This document shows, piece after piece, positions 1 through 6,659 of a DNA stretch of 16,898 bases (position 1 is the first letter of the stretch; every line of letters begins with the position of its first letter). The notes beneath the pieces are model-generated. The model made no database searches. It was given only the letters and a program-made list of their open reading frames with translations, and was not told where the DNA came from. This DNA comes from CAVSWN01 sp046728115 (lineage in GTDB: Bacteria > Acidobacteriota > Vicinamibacteria > Vicinamibacterales > CAVVIG01), in the NCBI GenBank assembly GCA_046728115.1, contig JBKPDW010000440.1, forward strand, positions 1 through 16,898, given 5' to 3'. Both the position numbers and the translations under genes were made by a program.

Positions 1-3000
1 GAGCTGTATCAACAGGCGTTCGCGGAAGGCAAACTCAACGTTTTCGGTCAGAACACGATCGCCGTCGAGGCCGAAGGGGAACACGCGGCGCAGGGAGGCG
101 CCATCGCGCACTCCGTCTGCGGGAAACGCGTCGTCAACTACACATCGGGTCAGGGAGTCGTCTACGGGGTCGAGCAGTATTACCACGCCCCCGGCAAGTG
201 CTCGACGATGGTGCTCGAAGTGGCCGCACGAGCGCTCACCAAGCATGCCCTGAACGTGCACTGCGGTCACGACGATGTTTACGGCGCGCTCGACACGGGC
301 TGGATCATCGTCTTCGGGAAGGACGCCCAGCAGGCGGCCGACCAGGCGCTGATCCTGCGGCGCGTCACGGAACTCAGTCTCACGCCGGGAATGAACGTGA
401 TGGACGGCTTCCTCACGTCCCATCTCGAGCGGACGTTTTACAAGCACGAGTCGGCGCTGATTCGCGAGTACCTCGGCGCGCCAGACGATTTGATCGATTG
501 CCCGACGGAGAGCCAGCGTAAGCTGTTCGGCCCGAAACGACGCCGCGTGCCGCGCATGATCGACCTCACGAACCCCGTGCTCCTGGGTCCGGTTCAGAAC
601 CAGGAACACTACATGCAGGGCGTCGTGGCGCGCCGCGACAACTTCACCGAGCCGATTCTCGAGTTCTTCGAGGCCGCATACGAGGACTTCGGAACCCTGA
701 CTGGCCGCCACTACGGTCTGGTGAGCCATTACAAGACCGACGATGCCGACACGGTGTTCGTCTCGCTTGGATCGGCCGCGGAGAACATCGAAGCGGCGGT
801 GGATTATCTGCGCGCGCGGCGTGGCGCGACGGTCGGCTCGATTCACGTCAACGTCTTCCGGCCGTTCCCCGAGGCGGCGGTCGTACGCGCGCTCGCCGGG
901 AAGAAGAACGTCATCATTCTCGAGCGCACCGACGAGCCGATGGCGGGCGACAACCCCATGGGCCGCGACGTTCGGACCGCGCTTCACAAGGCGCTGCAGC
1001 ACGAGGAAGGCCTGCCGGCCATCACAGCCGACCAGATGCCGCGCCTCTTCGGCGGCGTGTACGGCCTCGGGTCGCGCGATTTCAGACCGGAGCACACGAT
1101 CGGCGCGTACGAGTTCGCAATCGGCGAGCGCACGCGGAAGGACGGCAAACGCGCGAGCGACGGCGTGTCCTTCATGGTGCTCGGCGTGGACCACCCGTAC
1201 GAGGTGAAGTCCGGCGATGCGCCCTCTCTGTTGCCCGAAGGGTCCGTCGCGGTCCGCTTCCACTCGGTCGGTGGATGGGGTGCGATCACGACCGGCAAGA
1301 ACCTCGGTGCGATCATCGGCGATCTGAACGATCTGCTGTACGAGCGCGACCGCGTCGTCGACGAGTTCGGCAACCCGAAAGAAATCATCCACGTCAGCGC
1401 CAACCCGAAATACGGATCGGAGAAGAAGGGGGCGCCCACCGCGTACTTCATGGTCGCGGGGCCCGAACGCATCCGCGTGAATTGCGATCTCCGCCACGTC
1501 AATGTCGTCCTGTGCTGCGATCCCAAGGCGTTCACCCACACCAATCCGCTCGACGGCATGTCGGAGGGCGGTTGTCTGCTCTGGGAGTCCGAGGAGGAAG
1601 GCGAGCAGGCGTGGGAGCGGTTACCGATCTGGGCGCGCCGACAGATCATCGAGAAGAAGATTCGCGTCTTCACGCTGCCAGGTTTCCAGATTGCCCGCAG
1701 CGCGACGGATCGCGGCGACCTGCAGCTGCGCATGCAGGGCAACGCGTTCCTGGGCGGGTTCTTCGCCGTGTCGCCGCTGCTGCACGAGTTCGGCATCACG
1801 CAGGAGCAATTCCGGGAAGTCGTTCACAAGCAGTACGTCAAGAAATTCGGCCGGCTCGGCGACGCGGTTGTGAAGTCCAACATGGAGGTCATGACGCAGG
1901 GCTTCGAGCGCGTGCGCGAGATTCGTGTCGGAGAACTCGAGGCGCCGGATCGATCGACGCTGCGAGGTCAGGCGCTACTGCCCGTCGTTGCGTCCGACGG
2001 CAACGGAAACGGACACGGCTGCGGATCGGGATGCCGGTCCCACGAGATTCCCGAGGGCCAGGCGGAACGCGCGCCGCTGACCCGGATCAAGGAATTCGAC
2101 GACCTGTTTCGATCGAAATTCGGTTACAACCAGCCTGCGAATGCGTACGCGGCACTCGGCATCATGGCGGCCGGCAGCGGGGACACCGCATCGAAGTACG
2201 TCGCCCGGCGCGAAACGCCGCTCTACATTCCCGAGAACTGCACGCAGTGCATGGACTGCATCGCGGTGTGCCCGGACACGGCGTTGCCCAACTGCTCGCA
2301 GGATCTGGAGACGGTCCTCCGGACGGCGGTCAGCAGCTACGTGACGGATGCTGGCGAGCGGCAGAAGATGCTCCACCTGATGCCGGAGATCGAGAAGCGC
2401 ACGCGGGCGATCATGCGGGAGAGCCTGTCGAACAACCCCCCGCCGCTTCAGGACATCATCAAGAACGTGACCAACGCGGTCAACGGGTTCTCGTCCGAGG
2501 CGAAGCGCCAGTTCTTCGACATCATCGACAAGGTGCCGCTCGCCTATCAAAAGGCGAACGCGATCTTCGCGACACCTGAGAAGAAGGCCGCAGGCGGCGG
2601 AGGCGTGTTCTCGATTTTCGTCTCGGATCTGTGCAAGGGGTGCGCGGCCTGCGTGACGGCGTGCGGCGAGCATCGGGCGTTGCGGATGGTGCAGGAAACC
2701 GAAGAAGTCAACGCCGAGCACGAGACCGGCACCGCCTTCTTGAATCTGCTGCCGGACACACCGCAGAAGTATCTCGGCCTCTACAACGACTCGCGCCCGC
2801 AGGATTCCAAAACGGCCACGCTGCGCAACATGTTGATGGTGCGCCGGAACTACGACGCGCTGGTGTCGGGCGATGGCGCCTGCGCGGGATGCGGCGAAAA
2901 AAGCATCCTGCGGGCGATTGCCGCCGTGACCGAAGCGTACATGCGGCCCGTGTTCCACGCGAAGGCCGATCGGCTGCGCGCCACCGCCGCGCGGTTGGAC

Positions 3001-4650
3001 GAAATGGGCGTACAGAAGCTCGCCGAGCTCAGGGAAAGGAATCTCGAGGAGCACAACCTCTTCCGCCAGGCCGTGGCCCATCTGCTCATGGCGCTCGGGG
3101 GCGAAGACGACAAGGACACGAAGGCACGGATGGAGGCGCACGGACCGATCTCCGATCAGGATCTCGTCCGCGCGCTGACCGCCGTGATGCGGCAGGAGGC
3201 GTTCAACCACAAGAACTTCCAGTCGATCGACGGGCGCCTCGCGAACGGCATGTCGGTGATGGCCATGGCCGCACACACGGGCTGCAACACGGTTTACGGG
3301 TCGACGCCGCCGAACAACCCGCATCCGTACCCGTGGATGAACTCCCTCTTTCAGGATGGCATTACTGTGGGTTGGCTCATCGGCGAGAGCTTCATCGTCG
3401 ATCACGGTCGCCGGTCCGTCATCCCCGAGCGGCTCGCAAACGCACTGATGGACCGGGAGAAGGACGTCATCAGCCCGCGCGAGTACTACGAGTACGTGCA
3501 TTTCAGCGACGCGGTGATGACCGATCAGGAGATCCTCGAGCTGCCGAAAGTGTGGGTCGTCGGCGGCGACGGCGGCATGGGCGATATCGGCTACCAGAAC
3601 ATGTCCAAGGTCGTGCTGCAGAACCGCCCGAACGTGAAAGCCGTGATGCTCGATACGCAGGTCTATTCCAACACCGGCGGCCAGAATTCGGATTCGACGC
3701 CGATGCTGGGCGGCAACGACATGAACATGTTCGGCACGGCTACGCAGGGCAAGAACGTCGAGAAGAAGACCGTCGCCGAGACGTTTCTGGCCGGCCACGG
3801 CTCGCCGTTCATCGCGCAGGTGTCTATTGCCAACGCGCCGAAGCTGTACCGGGCGATTCTGGATGGCATCGAGTACCGCGGCACGGCGTTTCTCCAGTGC
3901 TTTACGACGTGCCAGCCCGAGCATGGCGTAGCCGACGACATGGCGCTGGACCAGGCGCAGCGTGTTCGAGATTCCCGCGGAGCCCCGGAATTCGTGTTCA
4001 ACCCGCGGCTCGGCGAAACCTATCAGGAGGCCCTCGACGTCAAGGGCAATCCGTCGATGGACGCGGACTGGTACGAAACGAAGTTGAAGGGTTCGAACGA
4101 GCCCTATCGGTACACCGTGGCTCACTGGTGCGCGACAGAAGCACGGTTCCGCAACCACCTGAAGAAGATCAAGAAGGACGAGGCGGCCGGACTCATCCCG
4201 TTGGAGAACATGCTGGTCCGCATCACACAGCAGGACGTCGTGTACCGGCGCTATCTCGTTCGTGATCATCGTTCGTTCGTGCCCGACTTCGGTGTCTACA
4301 TCAAAGTGCAGGGGCCGAACGGCGATGCCGAGTACCGATCGATTTCGCGGCAGCTCGTGCTCTTCTGCGTAGAGCGTCGCAAGGCCTGGCGGATGCTGCA
4401 AAGCAAAGCCGGCATCGAGAACAGGGAATACAAGGCCCAACGCTCGATCCTGGCGGACGTGGATGCCGGGAGAATCTCCAAGGAGGACCTCTTCGCGCGC
4501 GCCGAGGAGCTGATGAAAGAGCGAATGCCGAAACCCGCGCCGGCGCACAAGCCGGCCGAGCCCAAAGCCGCAGTGTCAGCGCCCGCCGTCCCGGCGTCGG
4601 CGCGGCCGGCTGGAACCGCCAGGCCCACCGGCGACATCGTGACTGCGTAG
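1..4650 (+). CDS. Giant single-chain 2-oxoacid (pyruvate):ferredoxin oxidoreductase-like protein, 5' end missing
   Basis: Thiamine-diphosphate Fe-S enzyme expected to decarboxylate a 2-oxoacid such as pyruvate oxidatively to acyl-CoA and reduce ferredoxin in the cytoplasm. The frame is open from base 1 to the TAG, so 1549 residues are visible and the true start lies upstream. Order in fragment numbering: end of the alpha/pyrimidine-binding domain; gamma-type domain with a glycine loop (HSVGGWGAITTGKN, about 421-434); a Gly/His/Cys linker (about 667-681); two ferredoxin-type clusters, CxxCxxCxxxCP (747-757) and CxxCxxCxxxCG (878-888); then the TPP domain with CAGC (961-964), GC (1095), GDGxxGDIG (from 1189), VYSNTGGQ (1221-1228) and CFTTC (1300-1304). 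These cysteines match the three-cluster plan of PFOR/NifJ. Oddities: roughly 105 extra residues between CAGC and the next cluster cysteine, a charged C-terminal region of over 150 residues, and an Ala/Pro-rich tail. Single-chain PFORs are usually near 1200 residues. Substrate is not decidable from sequence. Confidence 0.9.
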   Translation, partial: ELYQQAFAEGKLNVFGQNTIAVEAEGEHAAQGGAIAHSVCGKRVVNYTSGQGVVYGVEQYYHAPGKCSTMVLEVAARALTKHALNVHCGHDDVYGALDTGWIIVFGKDAQQAADQALILRRVTELSLTPGMNVMDGFLTSHLERTFYKHESALIREYLGAPDDLIDCPTESQRKLFGPKRRRVPRMIDLTNPVLLGPVQNQEHYMQGVVARRDNFTEPILEFFEAAYEDFGTLTGRHYGLVSHYKTDDADTVFVSLGSAAENIEAAVDYLRARRGATVGSIHVNVFRPFPEAAVVRALAGKKNVIILERTDEPMAGDNPMGRDVRTALHKALQHEEGLPAITADQMPRLFGGVYGLGSRDFRPEHTIGAYEFAIGERTRKDGKRASDGVSFMVLGVDHPYEVKSGDAPSLLPEGSVAVRFHSVGGWGAITTGKNLGAIIGDLNDLLYERDRVVDEFGNPKEIIHVSANPKYGSEKKGAPTAYFMVAGPERIRVNCDLRHVNVVLCCDPKAFTHTNPLDGMSEGGCLLWESEEEGEQAWERLPIWARRQIIEKKIRVFTLPGFQIARSATDRGDLQLRMQGNAFLGGFFAVSPLLHEFGITQEQFREVVHKQYVKKFGRLGDAVVKSNMEVMTQGFERVREIRVGELEAPDRSTLRGQALLPVVASDGNGNGHGCGSGCRSHEIPEGQAERAPLTRIKEFDDLFRSKFGYNQPANAYAALGIMAAGSGDTASKYVARRETPLYIPENCTQCMDCIAVCPDTALPNCSQDLETVLRTAVSSYVTDAGERQKMLHLMPEIEKRTRAIMRESLSNNPPPLQDIIKNVTNAVNGFSSEAKRQFFDIIDKVPLAYQKANAIFATPEKKAAGGGGVFSIFVSDLCKGCAACVTACGEHRALRMVQETEEVNAEHETGTAFLNLLPDTPQKYLGLYNDSRPQDSKTATLRNMLMVRRNYDALVSGDGACAGCGEKSILRAIAAVTEAYMRPVFHAKADRLRATAARLDEMGVQKLAELRERNLEEHNLFRQAVAHLLMALGGEDDKDTKARMEAHGPISDQDLVRALTAVMRQEAFNHKNFQSIDGRLANGMSVMAMAAHTGCNTVYGSTPPNNPHPYPWMNSLFQDGITVGWLIGESFIVDHGRRSVIPERLANALMDREKDVISPREYYEYVHFSDAVMTDQEILELPKVWVVGGDGGMGDIGYQNMSKVVLQNRPNVKAVMLDTQVYSNTGGQNSDSTPMLGGNDMNMFGTATQGKNVEKKTVAETFLAGHGSPFIAQVSIANAPKLYRAILDGIEYRGTAFLQCFTTCQPEHGVADDMALDQAQRVRDSRGAPEFVFNPRLGETYQEALDVKGNPSMDADWYETKLKGSNEPYRYTVAHWCATEARFRNHLKKIKKDEAAGLIPLENMLVRITQQDVVYRRYLVRDHRSFVPDFGVYIKVQGPNGDAEYRSISRQLVLFCVERRKAWRMLQSKAGIENREYKAQRSILADVDAGRISKEDLFARAEELMKERMPKPAPAHKPAEPKAAVSAPAVPASARPAGTARPTGDIVTA

Positions 4651-4681
4651 ACCGTTCGGGCCCCGTTCCGCTTCACGAAAA

Positions 4682-4705
4682 GCTCGGCGACCGCCGAAGC
4701 CTTTT
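4682..4705 (+). terminator. Weak candidate terminator after the oxidoreductase gene
   Basis: GCTCGGC and GCCGAAGC can pair around a GACC loop as a 7-bp stem with one bulged A, followed by only four T. It lies 32 bases after the stop codon. The stem is GC-rich but the T-tract is short, so it may be read through into osmC. Confidence 0.3.
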
Positions 4706-4774
4706 GGGAAGCAGCCGGGACCCGGACTTCTCGACTCATTTCCTCAACTGACATCCTTGTCGAAAGGACCGACT

Positions 4775-5197
4775 ATGAAGCGAAGCGCCAGCGCCGCGTG
4801 GAAGGGTGGGCTCAAGGACGGGCAAGGCACGGTGTCGTCGGAAAGCGGCGCGCTGTCCCGGACGCCCTACAACTTCAAGCAGCGGTTCGAGAGCGAGAAA
4901 GGAACCAACCCCGAGGAACTCGTGGCCGCCGCGCACGCGGCATGTTTCTCGATGGCGCTGTCGCTCTTCATGGCCAACGAAGGGTTGACGCCGGAGAACA
5001 TCGACACGACGGCGACGGTGAGCTTCGAGAACGTCAGCGGCGCCTGGACCGTGACGTCGAGCCACCTGGAGACCAGAGTCAAGAGCCCGAATGCCGATCC
5101 GGCGAAGTTTCAAAAAGCTGCGGACGGGGCGAAAGCTGGTTGTCCGATCTCGCGGCTCCTCAATACGACGATTACGCTGGACGCCAGGCTCGTGTAG
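4775..5197 (+). CDS. osmC: OsmC family organic hydroperoxide peroxidase
   Basis: Thiol-dependent peroxidase that reduces organic hydroperoxides in the cytoplasm. The 140-residue product closely follows Escherichia coli OsmC as I remember it: GTVSSESG near 18-25, a PY...RFE segment near 31-39, EKGTNPEELVAAAHAACFSM at 41-60 with peroxidatic Cys57, and AGCPISRLL with resolving Cys123. Length is normal for the family. A TTG at 4757 would add six residues, but the ATG at 4775 has a GAAAGGA ribosome-binding site 6-7 bases upstream, so I chose that. It lies 124 bases after the oxidoreductase on the same strand. Cysteine peroxidase activity beside an oxygen-sensitive Fe-S/TPP enzyme is a plausible pairing, though that link is inference. 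Confidence 0.93.
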   Translation: MKRSASAAWKGGLKDGQGTVSSESGALSRTPYNFKQRFESEKGTNPEELVAAAHAACFSMALSLFMANEGLTPENIDTTATVSFENVSGAWTVTSSHLETRVKSPNADPAKFQKAADGAKAGCPISRLLNTTITLDARLV

Positions 5198-5347
5198 CTC
5201 GATACGGCTCGCCGCTCGCGTTAAGGGCGTGGTGAACACCCCATAGCGTGTTTCAGTTCTGTGTAGCGTCAGCCCTTGGGTGTGGGGCGCCTCGGGGGGT
5301 TTCTATCTCCGGCCCTGCGGGCCAACACGATGCGATCGCCGCCTCGC

Positions 5348-5588
5348 CCTCGAGGGCCTTCTGCCGCCCGCGCGGAACGAGCGTGGAAAAACGCGGCGCT
5401 CGGGCACGCCTCTCGATGGCCGCGTCGATTGGATGCGACCGGCATGCCGCACGAACAAGGCCGAATGCGGGTAGTCGCTGGATCCCCTGACCCTCCTCGA
5501 TCGACGCGGCTGAGCAGCCCTCGCGCGCGTTTTACCGGCTGATACCGATCACGCTCGTTCCAACGCGGTCCGCACAAGGCCCTCGAGG
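5348..5588 (-). ncRNA. Candidate structured RNA / long imperfect hairpin, left copy
   Basis: Read on the minus strand, the 241 bases fold end to end. Outer stem: 5588-5550 pairs with 5385-5348, including a 13-bp perfect block (5588-5576 with 5360-5348) and a 12-bp perfect block (5561-5550 with 5385-5374). In all there are 34 Watson-Crick pairs, one U-G pair, three mismatches and one bulged base. A lopsided internal loop follows (16 nt against 2 nt), then AAAACGCG/CGCGTTTT (5533-5526 with 5395-5388), an irregular segment, and the perfect 11-bp stem GCCGCGTCGAT/ATCGACGCGGC (5510-5500 with 5429-5419), which closes a 70-nt domain. Inside that domain CCGCA/TGCGG presents a loop containing CTTGTTC. 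The strand is set by homology to the right copy. No promoter or terminator is evident. The hairpin is directly visible; that it acts as RNA is inference. Confidence 0.5.
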
Positions 5589-5787
5589 CGAGGCGGGTAG
5601 AGAGGCCGTCGGCCGTGTCTGCTGCCCCCAGTTCAGGTCCAGCGTGCGGCATCATGCCGCTGCATTGTTGATCGCACTACGCCCCAACCACCGGCGGACC
5701 GCCGCGGCGGCCGGAGGGCGAGCGGCGCGATGTTTCCGGTCTGACGATCTCGGCTCGCGCCGTGAGGGCGACCAGCCACCTCGCCGC

Positions 5788-6043
5788 GGCCGTCGGGCGG
5801 GCCGTTCGAGCATCGCCGCGTGGAGCTCGCGTGATCCCTGTCCCCGATCAACCGCGAGCTGGAGGCGCGCCCGGCCGCGTCGATCGAGGGGGTCACCCGA
5901 TTCTCTCGAGTACCCAGCTCGTGCTTGTTCCTGCGAGAGGACTCGACCTGATACATCGACGCGGCATCGTCAGGCCAGGCCGGACGCCGCGGTTGACCCC
6001 GCGAGGTCCCCGCGGCGGCGCTCGAATGGCCTGCTCGACGGCC
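5788..6043 (+). ncRNA. Candidate structured RNA / long imperfect hairpin, right copy
   Basis: Bases 5788-5831 pair with 6043-6000 without a gap: 44 positions, of which 37 are Watson-Crick, four are G-U (5813, 5804, 5799, 5796) and three are mismatches (5825, 5821, 5812). The G-U pairs exist only if the plus strand is the RNA; on the other strand they become A-C. Next come an internal loop of 16 nt against 3 nt, the stem TCAACCGCG/CGCGGTTGA (5848-5856 with 5988-5996), an irregular segment, and the 11-bp stem GCCGCGTCGAT/ATCGACGCGGC (5874-5884 with 5955-5965), closing a 70-nt domain. Inside it CTCG/CGAG frames a loop with CTTGTTC. The layout matches the left copy, in opposite orientation 199 bases away. 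No known RNA family was recognised. Confidence 0.5.
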
Positions 6044-6117
6044 TCCGTCAACCCACGCCCCCGCGCTCGAGTGATCAATGGACGACCGTTGCGAATACAG
6101 CGAAATGGAAAACGCCC

Positions 6118-6600
6118 CTAGCCGTTGCTGCAGGTCGTCGTTGGCGGATCAGCATTGAACGACGTCACATCGCCGTTCGCGTTGATTGTGGTATGGAAGA
6201 AGAAGGTGAAACTCGGGTTGTTGCTCGGACCCTGGCCGACGAGCCGCATGCTCACGGCGTTTGTGAAATCAAAGGTACCACCAGCGACCTTGAAATTCTC
6301 AGTAACGTGCTCATTGACGAGCATGTTGTAGTTTGCACCACTGGAGCCCACACGGGACAGGTTTGCGTTGAGGTGGAACACAACATGTTCGATCCCGTTC
6401 CTCACGTCGGTACGAGAGACCACGTGAAGGCTGTCAGCGTCGACGGCGATGATTTCGCCAGTACACGCGTTGACCACAGTGGAGGCGGGAACGGGAATGT
6501 CAATTTGCGTCACGCCCTCGGCCCGAAGCGGCTTCTGAAGCGTGACGGCGAACGCCGTTGCGACGACCGCGAGCGAGGCTCCGAGAGTTCGTTTCAGCAT
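6118..6600 (-). CDS. Small exported beta-rich protein of unknown function
   Basis: A 160-residue protein with a signal peptide: MLKR, a hydrophobic stretch at about 7-20, and likely cleavage after the Ala near 28. The mature part is rich in Val, Thr, Asn and aromatic residues in alternating patterns (VVFHLNANL, YNMLVNEHVTENF, FTFFFHTTINANGDV), typical of an all-beta fold, with only two cysteines (46 and 157) that could form a disulfide joining the ends. It resembles, from memory, a widespread family of unnamed secreted proteins with a 'CTGE ... NEH..ENF ... HTTINANGDV' plan; I know no function. The frame stays open upstream to 6993, but that part is Arg-rich and lies inside the receptor gene. 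The ATG at 6600 follows GAGG by six bases and starts the signal peptide. It lies 59 bases after the receptor stop, so co-transcription is likely. Confidence 0.8.
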   Translation of the reverse strand: MLKRTLGASLAVVATAFAVTLQKPLRAEGVTQIDIPVPASTVVNACTGEIIAVDADSLHVVSRTDVRNGIEHVVFHLNANLSRVGSSGANYNMLVNEHVTENFKVAGGTFDFTNAVSMRLVGQGPSNNPSFTFFFHTTINANGDVTSFNADPPTTTCSNG

Positions 6601-6659
6601 GTGCCACCTCAAGGCAGTGGGAGACATGAAGCTCGAGGCTTCGGTCCCTCGGCCACCAC

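Larger units (their letters stand above)
5198..6117. other. 920-bp stretch without a protein gene, between convergent genes
   Basis: The open frames here are short, rich in Arg, Ala and Pro in every frame, lack good ribosome-binding sites and match no family I know. The stretch is dominated by two long hairpins (5348-5588 and 5788-6043, entered separately). Smaller symmetric sites are GCGGCAT-C-ATGCCGC at 5646-5660, GGCCC-TGC-GGGCC at 5311-5323 and GGCC-GTC-GGCC at 5604-5614. I see no tRNA, rRNA, tmRNA, CRISPR or transposase. No convincing terminator follows osmC or the small secreted-protein gene, which converge on this gap. Confidence 0.6.

Noticed and set aside
1975..4548. Open minus-strand frame of 857 codons opposite the oxidoreductase gene
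   Set aside because: It is an antisense shadow: its translation is His/Arg/Val-rich without domain motifs, while the plus-strand frame carries all Fe-S and TPP motifs.
5226..5242. GGCGTG/CACCCC hairpin 28 bases after osmC as a terminator
   Set aside because: Only five pairs with a central mismatch and no T-run after it.
5348..6043. Integron attC sites or a CRISPR array
   Set aside because: No integrase or cas gene, no conserved attC core boxes, and only two long inverted copies instead of short direct repeats with spacers.
5348..6043. Group II intron or transposon remnant
   Set aside because: No intron domain V-like hairpin, no reverse transcriptase or transposase fragment in any frame, and no flanking direct repeat found by eye.
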